In this document: in pieces, positions 1 through 8,530 of the stretch
Numbering within the stretch: the stretch's first letter is position 1
Layout: every line of letters starts with the position of its first letter
NCBI GenBank assembly: GCA_029964075.1
Contig: CM057135.1
Coordinates: forward strand, 10,628,863 to 10,692,862
Direction: 5' to 3'
Source of the DNA: Patiria pectinifera
Lineage: Eukaryota > Echinodermata > Asteroidea > Valvatida > Asterinidae
DNA length: 64,000 nt
Notes under the pieces: model-generated
Seen by the model: only the letters and a program-made list of their open reading frames with translations
The model's database searches: none
Told to the model about the DNA's origin: nothing
Translations under genes and position numbers: made by a program

Positions 1-1661
1 CGAGAGGACTATGACAGAGCTAAACTGACGTGGAACGAGTTTAAAGTTAAAAACATGGGGGAATATCACGATTTGTACGTCACTACCGATACGTTATTAC
101 TGGCTTGCGTATTTGAAAACTTTAGGCAAACGTGTATTACAAACTACGCGTTAGATCCGGCTAATTACTACACAGCACCAGGACTGTCGTGGGATGCCTT
201 GTTAAAACACTCGGAAGTTAAACTCGAACTATTGCAAGACGTAGACAAACATTTATTTTTTGAAAAGGCAAAAAGAGGTGGTATCTCGAGCGTGGGTGGT
301 ATGAGATACTACAAAGCCAACAACAAATACCTACCTGACCATAAGCCAAACGAGCCGTCGAGTTACATCACCTACCTCGATGCAAACAATCTGTACGGCT
401 GGGCCATGAGTCAATACCTGCCGTACAAAGACTTTAAATGGGCGTCTACAAAAACGTTTACCGAGTCCAAGATATTATCTCTCAGGAAAACGTCAAACAC
501 CGGTTACTGCTTTGAAGTAGACCTCGATTACCCGGACAATCTCCACGACCTGCACAACGATTACCCCCTAGCGCCAGAAAACATCGTCATACCAAAAGAA
601 TGGATGTCTGATTATCAAAACGAATTATTAGATACCGAACCTAATAGCAACGTGCAAAAATTAACGTGTACCCTTAATCCTAAATAAAAATATGTTTTGC
701 ACTACGTCACGTTGCAGTTGTATCTCAAACTCGGCTTGAAACTTAAAAAGGTGCATCGAGTGCTGCAATTTAAACAAGCGCCTTGGATGGCATCTTTCAT
801 CGACAAAAACACGCAACTCCGAACAAAAGCGACCTCTGATTTTGAGAAAGACTTTTTTAAACTGATGAACAACAGCGTGTTTGGTAAGACGATGGAAAAC
901 GTCAGAAACCGAATCGACGGTTACCTACTCAGAGACAGTAACGATGACGATCGAGATAAATACCAAAAAATTATACAGAAACCGAGCTACAAAACGACGA
1001 CGTCATTTTCAGAATGCAAATTGTCATTTGTCGAAAAGTACAAGACTAAAACCGTGTTAAACAAACCGATCTACTGCGGAGTGAGTATCTTGGATCTCTC
1101 AAAGACGCTGATGTACGATTACAACCATTTGAAAGACAAGTACAAAGAGAAAATCAGGTTGATGTACACAGATACAGACAGTTTGGTACTCGTAGTGCAC
1201 ACGGACGACGTATACAAAGATATGCAGCAAAACGGGCAACAATACGACCTTTCGAATTATCCGACGGATCATCCTTTGTACGACCCAACCAATAAGAAAG
1301 TGATCGGTAAATTTAAAGACGAGTTTGGAGGTAAAATAATCAAAGAAGTCGTTTGTATAAGACTTAAAATGTACTCGATTTTAACCGCTGACATCAACTT
1401 GAAAAAAGCCAAGGGAGTCACAAAATCGGTCACCTCTAAGAAATTAAAACACCGACACTATTACGACTGCATCTAAACAAGAAATCTCATTACGAAACCA
1501 TGACTCACATTAGATCGGAAAATCACATTCTTTACACCGTATCTCAAAATAAACTATCGTTGAGTCCGTTGGACACAAAGAGGTACATTTTACCGGATGG
1601 AATACACACACTCGCTTATGGTCACTACGGAGGTAATTGCGTGTCCTCGGGTACGACTTGA
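1..1661 (+). pseudogene. Polinton family B DNA polymerase, 3' part, broken
   Basis: Replicative protein-primed DNA polymerase of a Polinton. The frame is open from base 1, so the exonuclease domain and start lie left of the window. Palm motif A (LDANNLYG) is at about 379-402, motif B (NNSVFGKTMENVR) near 868-906 and catalytic motif C (YTDTDS) at 1164-1181. The gene is damaged: an in-frame TAA at 685-687 sits between motifs A and B, with the same frame continuing after it, and a small indel near 1472-1476 moves the C-terminal stretch into another frame that stays open to a TGA at 1659-1661. That last stretch still looks like a polymerase tail (SLSPLDTKRYIL). It converges on the integrase gene and their ends overlap. 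The family call is secure. Whether the breaks are mutations or assembly errors cannot be told here. Confidence 0.9.
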
Positions 1662-2627
1662 AGCTCTTGTCTCACAAAACTCCTTTTTGGGCCGTCTTGC
1701 AGGTAATAAAGAGTAGGACCCGTCGTGACTTTTTTTACCGTTAATCTTTTTAAATTGACTCGTTCTTTTTTCCACGTTGAAGATGTCTACGCTCCAAATG
1801 GGATCTGTGGCTCTTCTCGCAGTTCCACCCTCTTGCTCACCCGGGTAATATAAATATCTAACCATAGCGTCTTGCGGTAATTGTTGCTCTTTTGTTTTAA
1901 CGGGGTTAGCCGGCGATTGCCGGACCTGTTCTAGTTTAACCGCCTCTGACGGTGCTTTAGCTATTAATCTCGTCGTTTCATCGTTTATAGCTTTGATCAC
2001 GCTGGGTAATCGCTCGACCCATTGCGTGTTTCTACTCTCGGGATTTAACATTTCTTGAGCGTACTGATGACCAAACAGTCTCCCGGCTAGCGTTCGATTA
2101 AATCTTTCTACGATACCCTGCGATCGGTGGTTTCCGGGTTCGCCGACGATAATCTCGACGTTTTTTGAGGCCATCCATTTTTTAAATGCGCCTTTAAATT
2201 CGGTACCGGCGTCTACTCTCAACGTTTTAGGGTAACTCAAAGGCGACCTCGCGTACATCTTGACGATAGCATCTCGCGTAGAATCCGCCGTTTTAGAAAC
2301 CAAAGGTTCTGCTTCGTGGTATCGACTCGCAACGTCGACAACCGTCAAAGCGTATTTATAAGTTTTGCGTTTTACTTTATCATAGGGTAGGTATAGCACA
2401 TCCATTTGGTGAAAGTCGTTTGGTGTTTCAAACTCTCGCGAAGTACTCGTAGGCCTGGGTACATACGCAGGACCCGGCAGATAAATTTGCCATATCGCTT
2501 GTTTTTTAAGCCAATCTCTGATTACCTTTTTATCGTATTTTGTTTTATCGTGTAAATGGTCGACGGCGCTTTCACCTCTCCAAAAACCGCTTGGGCTATA
2601 ATACAGTTTAGATAATGTTTTTATCAT
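1625..2627 (-). pseudogene. Polinton retroviral-type integrase (rve), one frameshift
   Basis: Integrase expected to insert the element into host DNA. Counting from the ATG at 2625-2627, the catalytic triad is D76 (HQMDVLYLP), D139 (RVDAGTEF) and E174 (GIVERFNR). The N-terminal part has the usual Polinton region upstream of the core. The uninterrupted frame runs on to 1590, but from about residue 299 the sequence stops looking like the family. After a 7-T run (plus strand 1730-1736) another frame carries a typical C-terminus (YYLQDGP) and ends with a stop at 1625-1627. I read this as a one-base homopolymer indel. It is divergent from the next gene across a 41-bp gap and convergent with the polymerase. 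Confidence 0.9.
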
Positions 2628-2668
2628 TTATTATAATAATAATTTAAACGGCTTTATACATTAAATAG
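2628..2668. promoter_or_regulatory. 41-bp bidirectional promoter region
   Basis: This gap separates the integrase start (minus) from the membrane-protein start (plus). It is almost pure A/T, holds a TTTAAA block, and each edge runs directly into an ATG (ATAATAAATG on the minus side, TTAAATAGATGG on the plus side). The other divergent pair of this element, at 9968-10008, is also exactly 41 bp apart and built the same way. A promoter role is inferred from position and recurrence only. Confidence 0.5.
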
Positions 2669-3085
2669 ATGGCGTCAGCTGTTGTAATGATGGTTGGAGG
2701 TGCGATCATAAACGCCTTAGCTTTTTCGGGTTCAAACTTTTTATTTTCAAGTCTAAGGGATGATGGCAGCGAAGAGCGTAAGAGACACGAATTAGCGACA
2801 GAACAACTTTCGGCCGCCAGAGATCAGTGGCAACGAGAACGAACGAAACGACTCGATTTTCTCAACGAACGTATCAGAAAACAAAATGCCTCTAAAGAAA
2901 CATTTTCCAACGTAGACCAAGCGTTGCGTTACTACAACGAAATGACCGGAGAAAACGTCGAGTTACCCCGCGAACCCAAACTCGAAGATTTTTACGAGCC
3001 TAGCGACCAACAAATAGAAAAAGAACTGGCGTTTATCGCGGGAGGAACGCTATTGGTGGGCCTATTGGCTTACAAATATCTTTAA
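2669..3085 (+). CDS. Polinton small protein with two membrane segments
   Basis: A complete 138-residue protein of unknown function. A hydrophobic N-terminal segment (residues about 2-25) is followed by a charged, probably alpha-helical middle (residues about 33-75, rich in E, R and Q) and a C-terminal hydrophobic segment (about 120-137, FIAGGTLLVGLLAYKYL). It lies between the integrase and the capsid gene, where Polintons often carry small membrane proteins. The ATG is preceded by TTAAATAG, as at other starts in the element. The stop is 22 bp before the capsid start. It is one of the few intact genes here. A virion or membrane role is a guess. Confidence 0.7.
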   Translation: MASAVVMMVGGAIINALAFSGSNFLFSSLRDDGSEERKRHELATEQLSAARDQWQRERTKRLDFLNERIRKQNASKETFSNVDQALRYYNEMTGENVELPREPKLEDFYEPSDQQIEKELAFIAGGTLLVGLLAYKYL

Positions 3086-3107
3086 ATTTAAAACTCGTAT
3101 AAATAAA
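3086..3107 (+). promoter_or_regulatory. 22-bp start-proximal promoter-like spacer
   Basis: The spacer before the capsid start begins with TTTAAA two bases in and ends TATAAATAAA directly against the ATG. The spacer before the coiled-coil gene (6232-6253) is the same length and pattern (TTTAAATAG, then ATTAAATAA, then ATG). Confidence 0.4.
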
Positions 3108-4374
3108 ATGAATGCATATGGAAAAAAGCTCAATCCCAGCAGGCTATTAAAAATACCCAGATCTATCAAGGGTGAGAGAAAAGAGGTGGTCATTACCCAC
3201 AATCCTAGTAGTATATCGGCGGGGCAAACGCTGAGGGTCAAGTTTCCTCAATTGGGTGTAGACGACGTGATAGTACCCGGCACTTGTAAACTAGCTTTCA
3301 ATTTAGAACTCGAAGGTGGAAGTGACAACAATAGAACCATTTTTAGCCATTTGGCCAGAAATTTCGTCAGCGAAATCAGCGTCAGGCTTCAAGGTCACGA
3401 AATTATAAGTTATCGTCACGCCGACGTGTATCACAACTTTAAAGACAATTGGATCAACAGCTCGACGACTCGAAACATGGCGTACTCGGGTATAGAAAAA
3501 GAAAATGTGTCTAAACTAAGAACTGGAGCTCAAGATGCTAACGCGGGCGCCAACAGCGGTAAAGATAAAGCTATCGCGGATGCCTATGGTAACAGATATT
3601 GCATTCCCCTAGACATTGACATACTGACTTCACATCACCCTTTTTACCCCAGCGGTTTAAACCAACCTCTGACGTACGAGATAAAGTTTAACGATCACGA
3701 TAAAGAAGTCAACAGTTCAGATACGGCGGCGATGTATTCTATCTCAGACTTGTCTCTCGAATACGAAGTGGTGACCAACAGAGACCTAGCTAACACCATC
3801 AGAAATAAAACAATAGCGGGGTAATGCAATATCTGTTTGATAAAATCCACTCGCTAGAAGTTAGATCCGTCAACAAATCGGACACGCTTTGGAACGTCAG
3901 CGTTAATCAACCCATCAGGAGTCTCAAGGGTATTTTGTTTTTTGTTTAAAGATCCCGCTGAGAAAAATCCGCAGCGGTTTTATAATCCAAAACTAACCAA
4001 AACATCGGTGACCGTAGAAGGTAAACCCAATCAACTCTACAGTCAAGGCATGTCTCAGTATCAACACTGGAACGAAATTATCAAGTTTTTTGGAGACAGC
4101 GATACCGAAAGCGGGCGCGGAGTAGCTAAAGACTTAAATATGACGGGTTGTGACCTCGGAGACTATCTAAAAAATAAGTCTGTGACTCGATTTTATAAGT
4201 AACGACGACAATTCTGATCACGAATCTGGTAGAAAAATCGGAGACGGAGGAGGCATCAACATTCAATTTACCAGAGAAGCCGAAAGTGAAAGTGACCTCA
4301 CGATGTACGTCTTTTTGGTCATGGATGCTCAATTGAACTTGGAACACGGGAATTTTAAATCTCCGTTAAGTTAA
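3108..4374 (+). pseudogene. Polinton major capsid protein, frameshifted
   Basis: Double-jelly-roll major capsid protein. The first 238 residues are open from the ATG at 3108, with capsid-like strand-rich sequence (FVSEISVRLQGHEI, LNQPLTYEIKFNDHD). The frame then breaks at about 3821-3826 and continues in a second frame to about 3940. It breaks again at a 6-T run (3938-3943), is open in the first frame until 4202, and finally shifts near 4200 into a third frame that ends with TAA at 4372-4374. The pieces are collinear and together reach about 420 residues, in the lower range for this family. The packaging ATPase starts one base after the stop. Family assignment rests on recalled Polinton capsids and on the neighbours. 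Confidence 0.8.
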
Positions 4375-4375
4375 A

Positions 4376-4981
4376 ATGACACAACCGCATTGCGCTTTAA
4401 TCGTCGGCAAAACAAATTCGGGTAAAACCAAATGGATTTTGGATCTGTTAGAGTCACACTATAAATATACATTTGAAGCGATAGTCATCATTTGCCCCAC
4501 CATATTTAAAAACAAAACGTACATCGAAAGAAAGTGGATTCAAGCAGATCCCGAGGTATACCTCTGCGATCCGGAATTGTACAAGATGACGCTCAACGAA
4601 GCGATCGATATTTACAGTAAAATATTCGAAGGTGTTGCCACGCTGTTTATCGTGGACGATTGCTCTTCGGATCAAGAGATTAAATATCGTAAAAAGACGT
4701 GCGCTTTAAGCAAGATGGCATTTAGCGGAAGACACGTAAATCACAGCTGTTGGTTACTGACCCAAAAGTACAACAGCGTTTTAAAAGATTATAGAGAAAA
4801 CACGGCTTGGTTGGCGTTATTTTACTGCAAAGATAAAACATCGTTTGATCAAGCGTTAGACGAAAACGACGTCGTACCCATTGAAGAACGAGATTATATA
4901 AAACGACGTTTGAGAGATGTGAAATATAGTAAATTGGTCGTATACACCGAACCTCCAGTTAGTTACAAGCTACTTGAGTAG
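4376..4981 (+). CDS. Polinton genome-packaging ATPase (A32/FtsK-HerA type)
   Basis: A 201-residue ATPase that would pump the element's DNA into a capsid. Walker A is GKTNSGKT (residues 11-18), Walker B is FIVDD (91-95), and a polar sensor-like WLLTQ follows at 126-130. Length and motif spacing suit the poxvirus A32-like packaging ATPases found in Polintons. It lies directly after the capsid gene, the usual pairing, with only one base between the capsid stop and this ATG. It appears intact, unlike most large genes of this copy. Its stop codon lies in the first unit of a short tandem repeat. Confidence 0.88.
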   Translation: MTQPHCALIVGKTNSGKTKWILDLLESHYKYTFEAIVIICPTIFKNKTYIERKWIQADPEVYLCDPELYKMTLNEAIDIYSKIFEGVATLFIVDDCSSDQEIKYRKKTCALSKMAFSGRHVNHSCWLLTQKYNSVLKDYRENTAWLALFYCKDKTSFDQALDENDVVPIEERDYIKRRLRDVKYSKLVVYTEPPVSYKLLE

Positions 4982-5042
4982 CTAGTTGAGTAACAATTAA
5001 TAGCTAGGTGAGTAACAATTAATAGCTAGTTGAGTAGCAACC
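4979..5042 (+). repeat. 22-bp tandem repeat, three units
   Basis: Units start TAGCTAGTTGAGTAACAATT at 4979, 5001 and 5023, the third partial. The first unit contains the ATPase stop codon. Each unit carries stops in more than one frame. Confidence 0.75.
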
Positions 5043-5105
5043 TATTCAACAAACTACAATTTGCTAATCAACAAACGTCAACAAAATACATTTTGCTGTA
5101 AGTAA

Positions 5106-5258
5106 ATGATAGCAATATTTGAGTATTTGCAGTTTTTGGCTATTATCATCATATCGCTTAATCTATCGTTTTACATCTATGAATACCTTTGCTTTTCTAA
5201 CAAGGTTTCAAAAGCTACAACAAAATTAAATTCGTTTCTAATTAAATGGAGGACCTAA
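5106..5258 (+). CDS. Small single-pass membrane protein, 50 residues
   Basis: A short reading frame from ATG 5106 to TAA 5256-5258. Residues about 8-26 form one strongly hydrophobic helix (YLQFLAIIIISLNLSFYIY), followed by a short polar tail with K and S. It overlaps the start of the next gene by 13 bp, which is common in compact viral-type genomes. The ATG is preceded by AAGTAA, resembling other starts in the element. I know no homologue. It could be chance, but a hydrophobic helix right after a start codon in the gene-dense part of the element makes a real small membrane protein plausible. Confidence 0.4.
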   Translation: MIAIFEYLQFLAIIIISLNLSFYIYEYLCFSNKVSKATTKLNSFLIKWRT

Positions 5259-5824
5259 AACTTACTTTAACGAACGAACAAGATCACAACGCAGAACATA
5301 AAGATCGTTTGTGCGGTGTTGTAGCAGCCGGAAACTCTAAAAAGTACTTGGGAAAGGAATACACCGTTAAACATATCGAAGCTCTTGACAGTAAAGAACT
5401 CGACAAGCTGTATCATCTGTACGAAACTAAATTTGGAAATGAAATTGTTCAACCCGTTGGTAAATACACTTTAAGTCTATTTTCGAGAGTGTTAGCTGTG
5501 GTTACACCCGTACAAGTTTTAGGATATAACGTCACTATAGATTCTGAAGAAGAACTCACCAACGACTTGAGTTCTGATCCTATTATAAGCGCGAGTATGG
5601 CTGGTATGTTGAGCGACGTTTGTTACAAGTACGGAACTTTAATATCACCCCTTGTTGCTACGATTATCACAACAAAACATTTGAAATTTAATAAACCTAA
5701 TATAGTAAATGGAAGATCAGAAAGCAGCGACAGCAACGCCTGCAGCTCAACCAGCAGAGACAGAGACGCCCCAACCGATAAAAACAACGTCGTCACCGAC
5801 GGTAACGAGAGTGACAAAGACTAA
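5246..5824 (+). CDS. Conserved Polinton protein of unknown function
   Basis: A complete 192-residue protein. The N-terminal half has a pattern I recall from Polintons of other invertebrates (YLGKEYTVKHIEALDSKELDKLY, here about residues 34-56). Residues about 75-145 are moderately hydrophobic (FSRVLAVVTPVQVLGYNV; YGTLISPLVATIITTKHL), and the tail from about 155 is Ser/Asp-rich and disordered. The start is ATTAAATG. The last 116 bp overlap the next gene in another frame. Function unknown; a virion-associated role is possible because the gene sits in the structural block. Confidence 0.65.
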   Translation: MEDLKLTLTNEQDHNAEHKDRLCGVVAAGNSKKYLGKEYTVKHIEALDSKELDKLYHLYETKFGNEIVQPVGKYTLSLFSRVLAVVTPVQVLGYNVTIDSEEELTNDLSSDPIISASMAGMLSDVCYKYGTLISPLVATIITTKHLKFNKPNIVNGRSESSDSNACSSTSRDRDAPTDKNNVVTDGNESDKD

Positions 5825-6083
5825 AAATCCTAAACGAATTCAGCAGGGTAAAGCTTTAGCCGAGCACAATAGACAGATGAAATTACAATTAGCAAAAATG
5901 GACGTAACATCGGTGGATAATACGAGCTCACCAGACTACAACTCTTGGGCGATGTGGGGGGCTATAGCGTCTATAATAGGGGTGGGGCTGCTGGTACTAA
6001 AAAGTAAGGCAACTGCGCCGGTAATACAGCCACGGAGCCGTCATATCGGGTCTTTCGATGGGATACGCCATGGTAGGAGCTAA
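5709..6083 (+). CDS. Polinton single-pass protein with basic N-terminal region
   Basis: A 124-residue protein overlapping the previous gene by 116 bp. Residues 1-35 are Ala/Thr/Pro-rich. A basic stretch (KNPKRIQQGKALAEHNRQMK, about 39-58) resembles one recalled from other Polintons. A membrane segment follows at about 81-97 (WAMWGAIASIIGVGLLVL). The C-terminal 15 or so residues look out of frame: a glycine-rich hydrophobic stretch in another frame continues directly into the small frame at 6058, so this gene and the next may be one protein split by an indel near 6030. Function unknown. Confidence 0.6.
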   Translation: MEDQKAATATPAAQPAETETPQPIKTTSSPTVTRVTKTKNPKRIQQGKALAEHNRQMKLQLAKMDVTSVDNTSSPDYNSWAMWGAIASIIGVGLLVLKSKATAPVIQPRSRHIGSFDGIRHGRS

Positions 6084-6231
6084 ACTGCTCAAAATGAAAG
6101 CGCCGGATTTAAACAAACTAAGCGTAGAAGATGCGGCTAAATTGACGGGCATTATAAGTGGAGCTCTGGCCACGCAAAATTGGTTGGTGACCCAGGGTAT
6201 ACTACCGGGCAGTATAATGAAAACGGCATAA
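6058..6231 (+). CDS. Small Polinton protein, 57 residues, or frameshifted tail
   Basis: A short frame from ATG 6058 to TAA 6229-6231. It has a glycine-containing hydrophobic start (MGYAMVGAKLL) and a second weakly hydrophobic part (TGIISGALATQNWLVTQGIL). Protein-like sequence continues upstream of the ATG in this frame until a stop at about 6022-6024, which is why it may be the displaced C-terminus of the gene at 5709. Either reading leaves it without a known function. Confidence 0.4.
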   Translation: MGYAMVGAKLLKMKAPDLNKLSVEDAAKLTGIISGALATQNWLVTQGILPGSIMKTA

Positions 6232-6253
6232 TTTAAATAGGTTTATTAAATAA
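6232..6253 (+). promoter_or_regulatory. 22-bp start-proximal promoter-like spacer
   Basis: The spacer between the stop at 6231 and the ATG at 6254 begins TTTAAATAGG and ends ATTAAATAA against the ATG. It has the same length and layout as 3086-3107, and its right half matches the region before the zinc-ribbon gene (TTTATTAAATAGATGG). Confidence 0.45.
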
Positions 6254-7174
6254 ATGGCTGAAGGAGGATTTGACTTTGACCCCGTTGATGATTACGATTA
6301 CGATTACGATGATGATGATGTAGCAGAGACCAATTTGGACGACAACTTTGATACTCCTGTACCACCCATCCTCACTACCGACATAGATGACGTTTTAGAT
6401 CAAGCAAGAAGCATGGTCACTAATGGGCGCGTTGATGAGTTTTACGATACTTATAACATATACAATAAACCAATATCTCCGAGATACGAAAACTTTATTC
6501 TCAACACAGAAGGTTTATTTTATGACACTGGTAAAGGCTTACTAAGGTTAACGGATCAAAGAAAACCAGACAGATTCTTGACTCTGAGGACTATAGAGTT
6601 AAATGTAAGAAAGATGGGTTTAAACGGTAGAGATTTTATTAGAAACAAATTAGGTTTTACGCATTACGAACGTAAGACACTCAGTGACGATCAAAGCCAA
6701 CACCTGCAATCGATACAACCCGAGAGTATCCCCATGACAGAACTACCCAGAGTCACCGATGAGGTAATCGAGATTATAGACGATTTACAACGCGACACCG
6801 GCGCTCAAACGGAAGGATTGAATTACAGAGAACTCCAGGGTTTAGATATTAAGACGTTAAGAGGTAACCTAGAACTTAATTAAGCGCGTCTCACAGAACT
6901 AAACCGAGAGATTGCAGCCACGAGACAAGAACTCGACGAATCTCACAGCGAAGAGGGTCGACGAGAGTTAAGCGATAAATTGAGCGACTTGAACGTTGAA
7001 AGATTCGCCAGATTAGAAGCCGCAAAAGCCAACGAACGAGGGCTCAAAAGTCAGATCGCTAGAATCAAAGAAACGATTAATAAAATATTAGGCGACGACA
7101 CGACTCTGGCGGAAAAGATCAGAACTCTGTTTAGAGAACAAGGTGTGACCATAGTGAGTATTTTAGCCGCTTTT

Positions 7175-7183
7175 AGTTTAGCC
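7175..7183. repeat. Target-site duplication, left copy (AGTTTAGCC)
   Basis: Nine bases of the coiled-coil gene (codons for S-L-A), repeated exactly at 8099-8107 on the other side of the palindrome. Insert plus duplication is 924 bp, a multiple of three, so the host frame is kept across the site. Confidence 0.85.
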
Positions 7184-8098
7184 TAGCCCCATAAATGTGG
7201 CCAGTTTACTGGACTGCCTCCGTAAACATAGGCCACACACCGACCGTATGGAAAACGTACTCGGCGAAATGTTGAACATGTTGGACAAGTGATTTCCACC
7301 ATTTGTCCACATTGCGACTTCAGACCCAGTTTATTTAAGCTTTAAAAGTACACTTACACTCTTAATAACAAAATGAGAACCTTCGGCCAGTGTCAGTTGT
7401 CCAGCTGCTGCCTAATTTACGTCCTTTTCTGGAGCCTTTTTGGCAACTTGGATTCATTCTACCTCCTTCATTGTCCGTGGTCCAACTGAACAATGGCGTC
7501 GCGCAATATCAAAGGGGCGGCGCAGGCCCGGTGGCTGTTACCTGCCTTCTGTCAATCCTTCATGTAAAGCGCGCCCTCAAGCGTATACACCCTCGGCCAG
7601 CTGGCCGTACGACGTACGTACGTATGGACACGTCAGTACGGTAGTCCATACGTACGTACGTCGTACGGCCAGCTGGCCGAGGGTGTATACGCTTGAGGGC
7701 GCGCTTTACATGAAGGATTGACAGAAGGCAGGTAACAGCCACCGGGCCTGCGCCGCCCCTTTGATATTGCGCGACGCCATTGTTCAGTTGGACCACGGAC
7801 AATGAAGGAGGTAGAATGAATCCAAGTTGCCAAAAAGGCTCCAGAAAAGGACGTAAATTAGGCAGCAGCTGGACAACTGACACTGGCCGGAGGTTCTCAT
7901 TTTGTTATTAAGAGGGTAAGTGTACTTTTAAAGCTTAAATAAACTGGGTCTGAAGTCGCAATGTGGACAAATGGTGGAAATCACTTTCAACATTTTTTCA
8001 ACATGTTCAACATTTCGCCGAGTACGTTTTCCATACGGTCGGTGTGTGGCCTATGTTTACGGAGGCAGTCCAGTAAACTGGCCACATTTATGGGGCTA
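7184..8098. mobile_element. 915-bp near-perfect palindromic foldback element
   Basis: The two arms, each about 440 bp, are inverted copies of each other, starting TAGCCCCATAAATGTGGCC and ending with its reverse complement, around a short centre near 7630-7645. The element is flanked by the 9-bp direct repeat AGTTTAGCC (7175-7183 and 8099-8107), a target-site duplication of the size made by Mutator-like transposases. It carries no transposase; the mirrored open frames inside are a consequence of the palindrome. The arms differ by a few bases and one indel of about 10 bp near 7290 and 7995, so insertion looks recent compared with the decay of the host gene. Confidence 0.85.
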
Positions 8099-8468
8099 AG
8101 TTTAGCCATCAGCACGATAGTGAGTAGCATCGTCGCTAGCGTGAGAGGTGCGGGTGCCCCACCCGCGCCATCGCCAACACCTGCACCAACACCAACACCA
8201 ACACCAAAAGGCGGTATCAAAGAGTGGATTTCAAAACAACTCGCTAATTTTGCATCTGCTCTTCAAAAACTCGGAGTGAGCGCGTTGGGTCCTCTGCCGG
8301 GTATCATAGGCAGCGTACTCAGTTGGATATTTAACGCGCTGAGTAAGTCCGTATCGTGGTTGGCCGAACACGTGTGGGCTTTGTTTTTGGGTGTGGGAGC
8401 CTTGGTGTTTGCGTACCTGCAAAAACGATGGTAGTTATAGTTGTAATCAAGTTTAAACAAAAAAATAA

Positions 8469-8499
8469 AAGCCTTACCAGCACAAAGTTGGTAAGGCTT
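8469..8499. terminator. Hairpin between convergent genes, likely 3'-end signal
   Basis: Perfect 11-bp stem AAGCCTTACCA / TGGTAAGGCTT around a 9-base loop. It is preceded by an A-rich run and followed by ATTTTTTT, so the stem extends with a small bulge and is symmetrical for both strands. It lies in the 96-bp gap between the ends of two convergent genes (8434 and 8531). Palindromic 3'-end signals are known in giant viruses; the role here is inference. Confidence 0.55.
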
Positions 8500-8530
8500 A
8501 TTTTTTTGTGTTGTGAGATTAGAGTGTGAC

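Larger units (their letters stand above)
6254..8434 (+). pseudogene. Polinton coiled-coil/membrane protein, split by stop and insertion
   Basis: A conserved Polinton protein of unknown role. The order is: an acidic Asp/Tyr-rich N-terminus; a globular part (DEFYDTYNIYNKPISPRYEN); an Arg/Glu-rich coiled coil (about 6900-7080); a conserved segment (LRTLFREQG region, 7090-7150); a hydrophobic helix; a Pro/Thr linker (8150-8210); and a hydrophobic C-terminus (ALGPLPGIIGSVLSWIF; WALFLGVGALVFAYL). An in-frame TAA lies at 6881-6883 and the same frame continues. The gene is then interrupted by a palindromic insertion (7184-8098) and resumes in frame from 8108 to the TAG at 8432-8434. Domain order fits a membrane-anchored virion or entry component, but that is inference. 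A decayed second copy lies at 58.1-59.0 kb. Confidence 0.8.

Noticed and set aside
4126-4675. Minus-strand frames opposite the capsid and ATPase genes
   Set aside because: Antisense shadows of clearly identified genes.
7390-7883. Mirrored open frames of 84-107 codons on both strands inside the palindrome
   Set aside because: They encode the same sequence because the arms are inverted copies. They have no similarity to any transposase and no start context; only one would be needed for a real gene.
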